Made by a program: the position numbers and the translations under genes
Assembly (NCBI RefSeq): GCF_033001325.1
Contig: NZ_CP133111.1
Coordinates: forward strand, 2,232,001 to 2,296,000
Length of the DNA: 64,000 nt
Source of the DNA: Rhodopseudomonas sp. BAL398
Lineage (GTDB): Bacteria; Pseudomonadota; Alphaproteobacteria; Rhizobiales; Xanthobacteraceae
Direction: 5' to 3'
Shown: positions 8,200-17,820 of the stretch, one piece after another
Numbering within the stretch: the stretch's first letter is position 1
Layout: every line of letters begins with the position of its first letter
The notes under the pieces: model-generated
Databases searched by the model: none
Told to the model about the DNA's origin: nothing
Seen by the model: the letters and a program-made list of their open reading frames with translations, nothing else

Positions 8200-8391
8200 G
8201 GGTTTTATCAAACCGTCGCGGTTCTGGAAATTCAGCAACTCACGTTCGCCCGCTCGCGCAAATGCATTGTGGTCGCCTTTTTGGCCCTTGGCGGTGAAGC
8301 CAAGCCATTCAGCGACCTTGCATGCGTCAGCGTAGCGAGCGTTTTTCGAGTTCTGTAGAATTGATGCGATGAGTTTTTCGCGACTTGCCAT
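8200..8391 (-). pseudogene. 5' part of a HicA-like toxin gene split by the element
   Basis: The reading starts MASREKLIASILQNSKNARY, then has DACKVAEWLGFTAKG, GDHNAFARAGE (with the His that is catalytic in HicA mRNA interferases) and LLNFQNRDGLIKP. It then runs into the inverted repeat and stops after two spurious codons. The missing C-terminal helix is found at 4148-4256. The fragment keeps the probable catalytic His but lacks the last part of the fold. Confidence 0.8.
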
Positions 8392-8503
8392 CGATTGCAA
8401 CGTCAACAACAACGCCCTCAAGGTTCAACCGCCGGAGAGAGCCGCCCAGACTCCGCTCATGGCATGAATCTAGTTCGATTTCGGTGCGGACGGAACCAGA
8501 TCC

Positions 8504-9931
8504 TCACACCGCCGGCAGCACCAGCTCCGCCCGCAGCCCGCCGATCGGGGCGTCGGCCAGCGTCAGTTCACCGCCATAGAGTGCGGCGAGGTCGACGACG
8601 ATCGACAGGCCGAGGCCGGAGCCCGGCTTGGTTTCGTCGAGCCGCTGGCCGCGTCGCGCCACCACGGCGCGCTCGGCGGCCGATAGGCCGCGGCCGTCAT
8701 CGTCGACCTGGATCGTCAGCAGCGGCGCCGGATCAGCGGCAGGACCACGCTTGACCGCGACCGCGACGGCGACCCGGGAATCGGCCCATTTGCAGGCATT
8801 GTCGACCAGATTGCCGACCATCTCCTCGAGATCCTGGCGTTCGCCGCGAAACTTGACCCCGGCGGCGACCTGCATGTCGATGGCGATGCCGCGGGCGCGA
8901 TGGATCTTCTCCATCGTGCGGCACAACGCGGCGACCACCGGCTCGACCTCGGTGACGGTGCCGATGATGCTGACCCGCGCGGCGATCCGCGCCCGCTCCA
9001 GATGATGCGCGACCTGGTCGCGCATCACCCCGGTCTGCTCCAGCACCTTGGCGGCGAACGGATCGCCGGGGCGCGCGGTGGCCTCGTTGACCAGCACCGA
9101 CAGCGGCGTCTTGATGGCATGCGCCAGATTGCCGACATGGGTGCGGGCGCGCTCGACGATCTTGTGATTGGCGTCGATCAGCGCGTTGGTCTCGCGCGCC
9201 AGCGGCGCGATCTCCACCGGGAACTCGCCGACCAGCCGTTCGGCGCGGCCGGAGCGGATGTCGGCGATCGAGTCCGAAATCCGCTTCAGCGGCGCCAGGC
9301 CAAAGCGGACCTGGAAGATCGTGGTCAGCACCAGGCCGATCGACAGCGCGATGAAGGTGCCGGCGAGATAATAATCGAAGGTGCGGGTTTCCTCGAAAAT
9401 CTCGGTGGCGTCGCCCGCCACGGTGATGCGGAACTTGCCGTCGGCGCCGAGATCGACCGGCCGCTCGACCATCCGCAGGGTCTGGCCTTCGGGGCCGTCG
9501 ACATAGCCCTGCCGCACCCCGGCGGCGCTGAGTCCGACGCCCTGATCCGCGAGTTTCGGCAGCTTGCGGTCCCACAGCGACCGCGACGCGCGCGGATCGA
9601 CCTTGTCGGTGTCGGTGCGGACGATCTGCCAGTACCAGCCCGACAGCGGCAGATCGAACAAGGGTTCGCCGAGCGACTGGAACTGGTCGGATGGAGCATC
9701 AGGGGTGGCGACGTCGGCCACGATGGTGCGCAGATAGAGATTGAGCCGGCGGTCGAAGGCGCGCTCGGAGGCCTGGCGATATACCGACGACAGCACGATC
9801 CCGGTAATCGCCAGGATGATCACCACCCAGGCGGTCGCCGACAGGAACAGCCGCGTCGCCAGCGAGCTGGCGCGGCGGTTGGCGGCGTCCTGGGCGGATG
9901 GCGCGTCCATCAGGCCGGCTTGTGAACCCAA
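8504..9931 (-). CDS. Membrane sensor histidine kinase with HAMP domain
   Basis: This 475-residue kinase has two membrane helices, near residues 30-52 and 190-212, flanking a periplasmic sensor domain. A HAMP linker follows at about 213-265. The dimerisation H-box is HVGNLAHAIKTPLSVLVNE. The ATP-binding domain carries NLVDNACKWA (N box), DDGRGLS (G1) and GSGLGLSIVVDLAALY (G2). It starts 12 bp after the OmpR-type regulator and is surely its partner. The architecture resembles PhoQ-type kinases. The signal is unknown. Confidence 0.92.
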   Translation of the reverse strand: MGSQAGLMDAPSAQDAANRRASSLATRLFLSATAWVVIILAITGIVLSSVYRQASERAFDRRLNLYLRTIVADVATPDAPSDQFQSLGEPLFDLPLSGWYWQIVRTDTDKVDPRASRSLWDRKLPKLADQGVGLSAAGVRQGYVDGPEGQTLRMVERPVDLGADGKFRITVAGDATEIFEETRTFDYYLAGTFIALSIGLVLTTIFQVRFGLAPLKRISDSIADIRSGRAERLVGEFPVEIAPLARETNALIDANHKIVERARTHVGNLAHAIKTPLSVLVNEATARPGDPFAAKVLEQTGVMRDQVAHHLERARIAARVSIIGTVTEVEPVVAALCRTMEKIHRARGIAIDMQVAAGVKFRGERQDLEEMVGNLVDNACKWADSRVAVAVAVKRGPAADPAPLLTIQVDDDGRGLSAAERAVVARRGQRLDETKPGSGLGLSIVVDLAALYGGELTLADAPIGGLRAELVLPAV

Positions 9932-9943
9932 GCCGCGGCGGGC

Positions 9944-10660
9944 CTATGGTTCATGGCCGCGGCCCTGTTGCGCATCGACCGGCGGGGTCAGCAGATAGCC
10001 GAGCCCGCGCACGGTCTGGATGATGTCGACGCCGAGCTTGCGGCGGATGCGGCCGACGAACACCTCGATGGTGTTGCTGTCGCGATCGAAGTCCTGGTCG
10101 TAGAGATGCTCGACCAGTTCGGTGCGCGACACCACCCGGCCGGCGTGATGCATCAGATAGGCCAGCAGCCGATATTCGTGCGAGGTCATCTTGATCGGGT
10201 TGCCCTCGACGCTGACCCGGCCGGTGCGGGTGTCGAGCACCACCGGACCGCAGGTCAGTTCGGATTGGGCATGACCGGCGGTGCGGCGCAGCAGCGCCCG
10301 GATCCGCGCCAGCACTTCCTCGAGATGGAATGGCTTGGCGACGTAATCGTCGGCGCCGGCGTCGAAGCCCTGCACCTTGTCGCTCCAGCGGTCGCGCGCG
10401 GTCAGGATCAACACCGGCATCGCGCGTTGATTGCGTCGCCACGCCTCCAGCACCGAAATCCCGTCCATCTTCGGCAGGCCGATATCGAGCACCACCGCGT
10501 CATAGGGTTCGGTGTCGCCGAGGAAGTGCCCCTCCTCGCCGTCGAAGGCGCGGTCGACCACATAGCCGGCGTCGGTCAGCGCGGTGGTCAGCTGGCGATT
10601 GAGATCGGGATCATCCTCGACGACAAGAAGGCGCAAGATCAACTCCGCAGGCTCGCGCAT
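9944..10660 (-). CDS. OmpR/PhoP-family response regulator
   Basis: The N-terminal receiver domain has acidic residues in VVEDDPDL, the phospho-acceptor Asp in DAVVLDIGLPKMDG, and the conserved Thr and Lys in LILTARD and YVAKPFH. The C-terminal winged helix ends IQTVRGLGYLLTPP. The 238-residue length is normal. The ATG at 10660 gives eight extra residues; a TTG at 10636 (LRLLVVEDD), preceded by GGAG at good spacing, may be the true start. It heads a two-gene operon with the kinase. Confidence 0.93.
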   Translation of the reverse strand: MREPAELILRLLVVEDDPDLNRQLTTALTDAGYVVDRAFDGEEGHFLGDTEPYDAVVLDIGLPKMDGISVLEAWRRNQRAMPVLILTARDRWSDKVQGFDAGADDYVAKPFHLEEVLARIRALLRRTAGHAQSELTCGPVVLDTRTGRVSVEGNPIKMTSHEYRLLAYLMHHAGRVVSRTELVEHLYDQDFDRDSNTIEVFVGRIRRKLGVDIIQTVRGLGYLLTPPVDAQQGRGHEP

Positions 10661-10729
10661 CGGCGCGGGTTCATCGCAAGCTGAGCCGCCGGGGCGTGAA
10701 TGCCCGATGAACGACGCTGCCGCGATGGA

Positions 10730-11302
10730 TTACTTTTTCTTCACGACCGCCTTCACCAGCTTCTCGATCACGCCGGGGCTGTCCTGACCGGTGGCGGCGC
10801 AGACCTTTTCGCGGGTGCGGCCGCTGATATAGACGCCTAGCACGCCGAATCGGAAGCCCCAATAGCTCACCAAGAGCGCGGTGGCGCCGACCAGCGCGTT
10901 GATGGTGGCGACGTCGCCGGTCCAGAATTCATGCACCATGACGCCCCACAGCGCCGCGCATTCCAGCGTCAACTCCCAGGCATAGGCCGGTCGCCACCAG
11001 CGCTGCACCGGATCGTTGCTTGCGATCTCGGCGCGGATCGTGGTCTGGGTCTCGCTGATCGCGGTGCGCTGGGTCTCGGCCTCGGTTCGGATCGCCTCGG
11101 CCCAGCGCGCTTCGGCTTCGGCCAATTTATCCGGCTCGGCGGCCGGCAGGCTGGCCTGCACCGCCGCCGGCGTCGGCGCCGCGGCGCCGACCACCTCGGA
11201 CAGGATCTGTCCCGCGGCGCCGCCGAGCGGCCCGCCGAGCGCGGTGCCGAGCAGCGGCGCGCCGAGTTGAATCACTTGTTTGGCCAGATCGCCCCATTCC
11301 AT
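10730..11302 (-). CDS. GTA-type holin (3 transmembrane segments)
   Basis: The 190-residue product starts MEWGDLAKQVIQLGAPLLG, has an Ala/Glu-rich helical middle with QRTAISETQTTIRAEIAS, and ends with membrane segments around residues 115-170 (YAWELTLECAALWGVMVHEF and LVGATALLVSYWGFRFGVLG). This matches the holin family used for gene transfer agent release. It starts 2 bp after the endolysin stop, so the two form a lysis pair: the holin would make the membrane hole that lets the endolysin reach peptidoglycan. The ATG at 11302 was chosen because it adjoins the endolysin and begins the conserved domain. Confidence 0.85.
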   Translation of the reverse strand: MEWGDLAKQVIQLGAPLLGTALGGPLGGAAGQILSEVVGAAAPTPAAVQASLPAAEPDKLAEAEARWAEAIRTEAETQRTAISETQTTIRAEIASNDPVQRWWRPAYAWELTLECAALWGVMVHEFWTGDVATINALVGATALLVSYWGFRFGVLGVYISGRTREKVCAATGQDSPGVIEKLVKAVVKKK

Positions 11303-11304
11303 GG

Positions 11305-12057
11305 TCAGCTCCTCTTGAAGGCCGCGACCAGCGCGGCGATGATTGTCTGCAGACGCGACGGTGGCGACGCCGATGCTCCCGGTGCCGGCGTCGGAAGCTC
11401 CGGCGCCAGCGGCGGCGACGTCACGTCCGGCACCTCGTCGAGCGCGGCCCGCCATTTCGCCAGCCAGACGCGGCGCTGCTTGAGCCCGATCGTGCCGCCA
11501 TTCAGCCGGCGCGTGACGCCGACGATGTCGTCGGCCAGGGCGAAAGGCAGGCAGCCGCAATTGATGAAATCGGCGACGCCGCACAGCAGGAAGTGGCGCG
11601 GGTCGTTGACGAGGTCCGGATCGTCGACCAGGTCGAGCCCGGTGGCCTTGGCGAGGCGCTGATAGCCTTCGCGCCCGGTGGTCTGCACCGCGCCGCGACC
11701 GCGGAAATTCCAGCCGTCGTCGGAGCCGGCACGATTGCCCATCCGGCCGTTATAGACCTTGTTGGCCAGGGCCTTCGGATTATGCGCATAGGGCTGCGCG
11801 CTGGCCAGGGTCGGAAACCGCGACGGCCACACCTGCATCATCCGGGCCGCGGTGTAGTTGAGGTTCTCGACCACATCGCGCCCGGCCCCGCATTCGTGGG
11901 AAATCTGCGCCATCACATGGGCGGTCAGCAGAGGGGTGGTGATACCATGGTGCGCGAACACCTCCGGCGCCGCGGCGATGATTCCAGCGCGCAGTCCGGA
12001 AATCTTCTGGTTCCCATTGGGCCACAGGCGCGTCAAAGCACCATCGAAAGACGTCAT
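11305..12057 (-). CDS. Glycoside hydrolase family 19 endolysin (GTA lysis)
   Basis: GH19 enzymes cleave beta-1,4-linked GlcNAc polymers and serve as phage endolysins. The 250-residue product has the catalytic region MAQISHECGAGRDVVENLNY with Glu in SHECG. It also has GWNFRGRGAVQTTGREGYQR, typical of phage GH19 lysins. The C-terminal 40 residues are Pro/Ala-rich and then hydrophobic. No signal peptide is seen, so release needs the adjacent holin. It is transcribed away from the glycosyltransferase island and belongs functionally with the GTA cluster about 8 kb away. Confidence 0.9.
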   Translation of the reverse strand: MTSFDGALTRLWPNGNQKISGLRAGIIAAAPEVFAHHGITTPLLTAHVMAQISHECGAGRDVVENLNYTAARMMQVWPSRFPTLASAQPYAHNPKALANKVYNGRMGNRAGSDDGWNFRGRGAVQTTGREGYQRLAKATGLDLVDDPDLVNDPRHFLLCGVADFINCGCLPFALADDIVGVTRRLNGGTIGLKQRRVWLAKWRAALDEVPDVTSPPLAPELPTPAPGASASPPSRLQTIIAALVAAFKRS

Positions 12058-12336
12058 GCCGGATTCTCCGATGTTGATGAGCTGAACTATTGCGGATGAC
12101 GCTCGGAGCGGAACTACTTCAGCTGTCGGACTTCCTCGCCCGGGGACGGCACAGGCCTGAAACTGCGCCCAGCTCCAGCTTGACCATCCCTGCGGTCAGC
12201 CCTGAGGCAGACACGCACTGGAGGTGAGAGCTCACCCGCGCGCCCGCTAATTTTTCAAACTGTGGCGGAATTGCGCTTTACACGCGAGGATTGCCTACCT
12301 ACGAATGGTAGAAATAGTGGAGCGACGCAGGAAACA

Positions 12337-13302
12337 ATGAGCAATCACCACCCGAGAATTGCGGTGCTCGTGCCCTGCTTCAACGAAGCGGCCACCGTTG
12401 CGGATGTCGTCTCGGCATTCTCGAGAACACTCCCCACTGCAACCATCTATGTTTACGATAACAACTCGACAGATGAGACCGCGGCCGCTGCCAGAGCTGC
12501 CGGCGCGATCGTCCGATCCGAAACCAGGCAGGGAAAAGGTTTCGTTGTTTCCAGAATGTTTTCCGACATCGAAGCAGATATTTATGTGATGATCGATGGC
12601 GACAACACATACGATGCGAGCGCAGCGCCCAAGCTGGTCGACTATATGGTCGAACATCGGCTCGACTTCGTGAATGGTCTGCGCCAGTCCGAGGCGGAAG
12701 ACGCCTATCGAAAAGGCCACCGCTTCGGCAATTGGGCCTTGAGCCGGTTGGTCCAGGCTTTTTTCGGCCGTCAATTCGACGATATGCTGTCGGGCTATAA
12801 AGTTCTGTCTCGCCGCTTCGTCAAAACTTTCCCGGCAATTTCGCGCGGCTTCGAGACAGAAACCGAATTGGCAATCCACTCGCTGCGACTGCGCATGCCA
12901 TGCGCGGAGCTGCCGACGCAGTACCGAGAGCGTCCCGCAGGATCGGAAAGCAAACTAAACACCTACCGGGATGGATTTCGAATCCTCATGTTCATCGCCC
13001 AGTTGGTGAAGGACGAGCGCCCGCTGATGTTCTTCGGCATGACCGGGATCTTGCTCATGACCATCGGCTTCCTTTTGGGAATCCCGGTGGTGATCGATTA
13101 TGCCGAGATCGGCCTTGTGCCCCGGCTCCCCACGGCGATTTTAAGCGTCGGCGTCGTGATTATCGGTGTGCTTAGCCTGTTCATGGGGCTGTTGCTCGAC
13201 ATGATGACCCGGTCACGCGTCGAAGCCAAACGGCTCGCCTATTTGGCAATCCCTGCCTTTGCGACTCCACCCAATTCCAAATCCGAACAGAAAGCCGCTT
13301 AG
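12337..13302 (+). CDS. Family 2 glycosyltransferase, membrane-anchored (DPM1/polyprenol type)
   Basis: The 321-residue product has the GT-A core RIAVLVPCFNEAATVADVV, YVYDNNSTDET and the metal-binding MIDGDNTYDAS. It has two C-terminal membrane helices around residues 220-300. This is the layout of polyprenyl-phosphate sugar transferases, which make the lipid-linked sugar used by GT-C enzymes such as those nearby. ATG at 12337 has AGGAAAC upstream; the longer frame from 12262 was rejected. It opens the plus-strand glycan island. The preceding 279 bp hold no recognisable gene. Confidence 0.88.
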   Translation: MSNHHPRIAVLVPCFNEAATVADVVSAFSRTLPTATIYVYDNNSTDETAAAARAAGAIVRSETRQGKGFVVSRMFSDIEADIYVMIDGDNTYDASAAPKLVDYMVEHRLDFVNGLRQSEAEDAYRKGHRFGNWALSRLVQAFFGRQFDDMLSGYKVLSRRFVKTFPAISRGFETETELAIHSLRLRMPCAELPTQYRERPAGSESKLNTYRDGFRILMFIAQLVKDERPLMFFGMTGILLMTIGFLLGIPVVIDYAEIGLVPRLPTAILSVGVVIIGVLSLFMGLLLDMMTRSRVEAKRLAYLAIPAFATPPNSKSEQKAA

Positions 13303-13525
13303 TGACGCGCGGGCACAGGACGCTGGGCCCATGACGCCAAATGATTGAACGCAATCATTGGTGGCACGTCGGACGCATCCGCCAACCCGGCGCGATATAC
13401 GGAACATCTTCAACTGAGGAGCCCGGGCCAAAGAGCATAAAGCGATTAACCATCGCGGCTTTTCCAGGACTTCGACTTGGCCCGTCTCCATCGTCCCCGC
13501 TCTTCAGCTTCAGCCGAGATCATCC

Positions 13526-15115
13526 ATGTCATTCCACGCATCTGTAGACTCATCTGCGAATCCAGAAACGGGCGGCGCGCAGGCATCACACCTTCGCACG
13601 TCAGCGTCTCGCCAGATCGCCATTGCGACCGGCCTGATCTGTGCGCTGATATTTTTAATACAATATGCCTTCAACGCGGCGACGCCCCATGCTGGCATTC
13701 CCGGCTGGACAGGGTGGGCCGATCAGGGGGCGTACCTCAAAAGCACCATCGATTTCGCCAAGCTCGGGTTCAATCCCGCGGAGCACCGATATCCGCCGCT
13801 TTATTCCCTGCTGGCGCTGCCGTTCCTCCGACTCTACCCCACCGATCCATTCCTGTTTGTGAACATCGCTTGCGTGGCTGCCTCAGCCTATCTGCTGGTC
13901 CGGATTTTTGCGAAAGTCGCACATCCGATCGCCGCGGCGGTTCTCGCCACACTCCTTCTGGTGGTCGAACCTCGGATCGCGTCGGCCTACGTCATACCGT
14001 GGACGTCCACCATCGTCAGCCCGTTGGCATTCGGCTGCATCTATATGCTGCAGCAATCCGAGCAACGACAGCCGAGCTACCGGCACTCGTTCTTCTTCGC
14101 CCTGCTGATCGGATTGGCATTCCTGGCCAGGCCGCTTGACGGCGTCATCCTTGGCGCCGCGCTGCTTCCGTTCTGGTGCTGGCCCTTCCGCCGATCCTGG
14201 CGGGAAGCGATACGTCACGCCAGCGTCCTGGCCGCAGGTGGCTTGATCGGTCCCTTCCTGCTGCTCCTGAATAATTTGATCATTTTCCGATCGCCGATCT
14301 CGCCCTACATGGTGGAATCCAACGACCGCCTCAGACTTATGGACATTCCGGAAAAGTTCGTTTCGCTCTTCCTGGATAGCGCACCGCTTTACTTCGACGG
14401 CGGCCAGACCGTCCTCAATGCGTTTCCATGGTTCGTGATTTCGATGGCGATCATCGCCAGCCTGCTTGTGTTCGGCAGCCGGTGGGTTCGGGCAACGGCA
14501 ATTCTCGTCGTCCTGATGTCTGCGATCTACCTGTCCTATGACGACCTTTTTCCATCTGGACTGTTTCACTTCGGAAACTACCACTACTTGAAATGGCCGC
14601 TGGTGCTCGGCGGAATGCTGGTGCTTCCGTTCCTCGCCGCGATGCGCAGGGCCTCCGCCCTGCGGATAATCGCCACCCTGGCAATTTTCGCCGGGGTCGC
14701 AGTCACCGCCTGTCTCCACCTTGAAACGGCCAACACCCCGGTTGCATTCAATCGCAGCGGCGGCGACATCAGCGTCGACATATCGCAGATGGGGAATATC
14801 GACTATGTCGACATTTCCCACGTTCGAGGCGATTGGCTCCAGAATTACTTTTTCGGAGACCGCGCGGCGATCGACGGCAGAGCGCTGCTATATAGTCGCG
14901 AAATGAAGACAATGCCCGCGACCCCGTTCCTGCAGCCGCTCGACGGCGGGCCGCAATCGACAGCCCGCATTCTCTTCATCCGCCCCAAACACGGAAACCA
15001 CCTGGTCCTGAACCTGGAGAGGCTGCAACTGACCGACAGCTCTCAAATAAGCGTTGGGCACTACAGCTTCGGCCTCGGTTTCCCGAGGTGGCTGCAGCGA
15101 CCTGGGCCCCCTTGA
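13526..15115 (+). CDS. Polytopic membrane protein, GT-C-like, 529 aa
   Basis: About ten hydrophobic segments begin near residue 30 (IAIATGLICALIFLIQYAF). An early acidic loop has GWTGWADQGAYLKSTIDFAK, and YPPLYSLLALPFL follows. Acidic residues in the first extracytoplasmic loop followed by many helices are typical of GT-C lipid-sugar-dependent glycosyltransferases. The soluble C-terminal 150 residues match nothing I know. Paired with the upstream GT2 enzyme, a surface-glycan role is likely, but the specificity is unknown. Confidence 0.75.
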   Translation: MSFHASVDSSANPETGGAQASHLRTSASRQIAIATGLICALIFLIQYAFNAATPHAGIPGWTGWADQGAYLKSTIDFAKLGFNPAEHRYPPLYSLLALPFLRLYPTDPFLFVNIACVAASAYLLVRIFAKVAHPIAAAVLATLLLVVEPRIASAYVIPWTSTIVSPLAFGCIYMLQQSEQRQPSYRHSFFFALLIGLAFLARPLDGVILGAALLPFWCWPFRRSWREAIRHASVLAAGGLIGPFLLLLNNLIIFRSPISPYMVESNDRLRLMDIPEKFVSLFLDSAPLYFDGGQTVLNAFPWFVISMAIIASLLVFGSRWVRATAILVVLMSAIYLSYDDLFPSGLFHFGNYHYLKWPLVLGGMLVLPFLAAMRRASALRIIATLAIFAGVAVTACLHLETANTPVAFNRSGGDISVDISQMGNIDYVDISHVRGDWLQNYFFGDRAAIDGRALLYSREMKTMPATPFLQPLDGGPQSTARILFIRPKHGNHLVLNLERLQLTDSSQISVGHYSFGLGFPRWLQRPGPP

Positions 15116-15279
15116 GGCATAGCCCGGCACCGAACTACCGCGCATCACGGAATTTGGAACCGATCGTCCGAAGTACCAGCGCTACGCTATTTCTCCCCGC
15201 TCCTGACGTCTAGCTTTACTCCAATAGGTTGTGAAGCTAGAAATGCCCCCTGGCACCTAAAGTCCCAGGACAATTAGAA

Positions 15280-15954
15280 ATGCCCACTGTGGATCGGCAA
15301 TATTATCAAGTTGTTCGGCCAGGTGGGCTCATCGAAGCCACCCTTGTTGCAGCTCGCGACAAGATCTTCGCTGATTTCATGACCTTTATGAACCCCAGTG
15401 CCGACACCACACTCATCGATGTTGGCGTGTCGGACGTCGTCTCCGAGGCGGCAAACGTTCTCGAACGTAAATATCCATGGCAGAACATGATAACCGCCTG
15501 CGGACTGGGAGAAGGCGTCGATTTCAGCGAGGCGTTCCCGGCGGTGAGGTATAGGCAAATCGAGCCGAATATCCGCCTCCCCTTTGACGATCTATCTTTC
15601 GATATCGCCACGTCGAATGCCGTTCTCGAGCACGTCGGCAGCAGTGACAATCAGAAAAACTTTGTGAGAGAGCTTCGCCGCGTGGCAAGGCGCGTTTTCA
15701 TTACTGTTCCAAACCGTTTTTTCCCCATCGAACACCACACCTCCATTCCGATTGTCCACTATACAAATTCGGGGTTCCGCCTGGCCTGTGCGGCATTGGG
15801 GAAAACTGCCTGGACCGATCCCGCCAACCTGATCCTCATGAGCAAGTCACGGCTTCAGGACATCTCCAAATCCGTCGATGGCAAAAAGTCGATCGGATAC
15901 ACCGGCTTGAGGATTGGCCCTCTGTCGTCGAATCTCTTTCTGGCGATCACCTGA
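15280..15954 (+). CDS. Class I SAM-dependent methyltransferase (Methyltransf_11-like)
   Basis: The 224-residue product has a Rossmann-type motif I variant in TTLIDVGVSDVVSEAANVL. It has the acidic/aromatic motif LSFDIATSNAVLEHVGSSDN, characteristic of Methyltransf_11-like enzymes, and then FITVPNRFFPIEHHT. The glycine-rich motif is DVGVSD instead of the usual DxGxGxG. It lies in the glycan island and may methylate a sugar or lipid-linked intermediate; the substrate is unknown. Start ATG at 15280. Confidence 0.8.
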   Translation: MPTVDRQYYQVVRPGGLIEATLVAARDKIFADFMTFMNPSADTTLIDVGVSDVVSEAANVLERKYPWQNMITACGLGEGVDFSEAFPAVRYRQIEPNIRLPFDDLSFDIATSNAVLEHVGSSDNQKNFVRELRRVARRVFITVPNRFFPIEHHTSIPIVHYTNSGFRLACAALGKTAWTDPANLILMSKSRLQDISKSVDGKKSIGYTGLRIGPLSSNLFLAIT

Positions 15955-16116
15955 GAGGCTGAAGCGCTCATCACCTCAAACAATGCCTGCGTGCTCATCC
16001 GCTCAAGATGAAGTTTCTCGCATAGCCGCGAACCATCAGAAAGCGGCGCAATCCCCCGCGGGATTGACAGGATCACTAACTCAACATTTTCTGAAATCCG
16101 CCTAGGGGCCGCACGC

Positions 16117-17727
16117 ATGGTTTCAAGAACCGCCTACTCCATTGACCGGACTATTTCTCCGGAAATTAGTCCTCGCATTCTCTTCTGCGCAGGATTTTTG
16201 TCCACCATGCTGGTCTATTATTTCCGCAGTCGGCTGGGCGTTGACTATAATTGGGATCTGCAAAACTATCACCTGTCCTCGTGGACGCTTCTGTGGCGAG
16301 GGGGATATTTTGAAAATATATCCCCCGGCGGACTGCAATCTTTCCTGAGCCCTTTCGTCAATGGCTTCGCGGTGGCTCCCTATACCGCTTTTGGCTTAAC
16401 GGCGGGCGGCTGGGTCATTGCTATGATCCACGCGGTCGGCTTCGCAATCTCCGTCAGCCTGCTAACTTTCTTGCCTATCAGGGGAACGCCGGTCGAGAGA
16501 TTTCTGACGGTAGTCGTTGCCATTTACCTCACTGTCACGGCCGCAATGCCCGCCGGCATTCTGGGAACCAGCTTCGAGGACAATACGATCGCTGTCCTAC
16601 TCGCCTTGGCGGCATGGATAGCGCTGCACGGAGGCTTCCGGCAGAATTTTCGGCGCGGAATTCTTGTCGCTTTCGTTCTGTCATTGGCGGTGTCCTTCAA
16701 GGCCACCGCCTGCTTCTTTGCGCTCGCCCACGGCCTGGCCTTCTACATGGTCCTGATCTCCACAACAGAAAATCGGGGCGGCGCTATCCGAGAATTCCTG
16801 CTGTTCGGACTCTGTTCCGTCTTTTTCACTTTGGCGTTGTCAGCACCTTGGATGATTGAGGTCTATTCCCAGACCGGCAATCCCCTGTTTCCGTTCGCAA
16901 ACAATCTTTTCAGGTCGCCATTCTATTACTTCAGCTCCTTCATGGATACGCAGATGTTACCGAAGACATTTGCTGATTTCATCGCATATCCATGGACGAT
17001 GGCTATTGGAACGGCGCACACATCCGAGGCGCCACAGACCGACTCGCGATACCTGATCGCCTGCATCATGCTCGTCGTCGCCGGCACGTGGTGCACTCGC
17101 AGTTGGATGAGAGGCAGTCTTGAAAAAATCGATCAGGCGACGCTGTTCCTGGCGATCTATTTCCTGATTGCCTTCCTGCTATGGCGCACGTTCTCATCGG
17201 TTCAGCGCTATTTTGTTTTTGGCGACCTCCTGCTAGCGGTCCTGATCGTCCGCGTTGCCGCGGAACTGCCTTGGCGGCTGATGACGCCTGCTTTGCTGCT
17301 GGTCGCGGGCGTCCATGCAATGACTGTTCACTTCCCGGAGTACGGTCGCCGCATCCCCCCTGGGGGCATAGATCAGGTCCTCGCCGAGCCGCCCATCGTC
17401 GACGACGCATTCGTCATCTTGTCGGAAAAGCCGATGGGCTACGCCGTCGGCCTGTTTGGTGCCTCCAGCCGCTTCACTGTCATTCAGCCCGGCGCACCTG
17501 GCGTAGATCTCGATCTTTCGGCGACGGGTCCGTTTTCCGGCCGCGTCAGCAAACTTATCCATGCCAAATTCAAGGATGGCGTCTGGATCGTGCTTCGTCG
17601 CGCCCCCACCGACTATGTCTTGGGGTATTTACGGAAATTCGACCTAAGTATTAGCTCTGATTGCCGCGACGTCGAGACATTTGCCGAAACACTAAAGTTG
17701 TGTCGCCTGGCAACGCGATCCGGCTAG
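16117..17727 (+). CDS. Polytopic membrane protein, putative GT-C glycosyltransferase, 536 aa
   Basis: Roughly ten membrane helices are visible, including PRILFCAGFLSTMLVYYF, VIAMIHAVGFAISVSLLTF and LFLAIYFLIAFLLW. The first loop reads LGVDYNWDLQNYHLSSWTLL, with acidic residues where GT-C enzymes hold their catalytic or metal-binding residues. The C-terminus is a small soluble domain ending KLCRLATRSG. It resembles other unassigned alphaproteobacterial membrane proteins in O-antigen loci. The start at 16117 is the first ATG of the frame. Confidence 0.75.
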   Translation: MVSRTAYSIDRTISPEISPRILFCAGFLSTMLVYYFRSRLGVDYNWDLQNYHLSSWTLLWRGGYFENISPGGLQSFLSPFVNGFAVAPYTAFGLTAGGWVIAMIHAVGFAISVSLLTFLPIRGTPVERFLTVVVAIYLTVTAAMPAGILGTSFEDNTIAVLLALAAWIALHGGFRQNFRRGILVAFVLSLAVSFKATACFFALAHGLAFYMVLISTTENRGGAIREFLLFGLCSVFFTLALSAPWMIEVYSQTGNPLFPFANNLFRSPFYYFSSFMDTQMLPKTFADFIAYPWTMAIGTAHTSEAPQTDSRYLIACIMLVVAGTWCTRSWMRGSLEKIDQATLFLAIYFLIAFLLWRTFSSVQRYFVFGDLLLAVLIVRVAAELPWRLMTPALLLVAGVHAMTVHFPEYGRRIPPGGIDQVLAEPPIVDDAFVILSEKPMGYAVGLFGASSRFTVIQPGAPGVDLDLSATGPFSGRVSKLIHAKFKDGVWIVLRRAPTDYVLGYLRKFDLSISSDCRDVETFAETLKLCRLATRSG

Positions 17728-17820
17728 AGTGGCTCTTAACTCTGGATGGCAAACGCTGCATCAGCGGCTAAAGAGGGAACTCAAATGAAACTCCATGAGA
17801 TCAGCTAATAGGGAATTAAG

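Noticed and set aside
8504-10660. Two-component pair as a dedicated GTA regulator
   Set aside because: It is near the lysis genes but on the far side of them, and the architecture is a general PhoP/PhoQ-type pair; known GTA control runs through CckA-ChpT-CtrA, which is not here.
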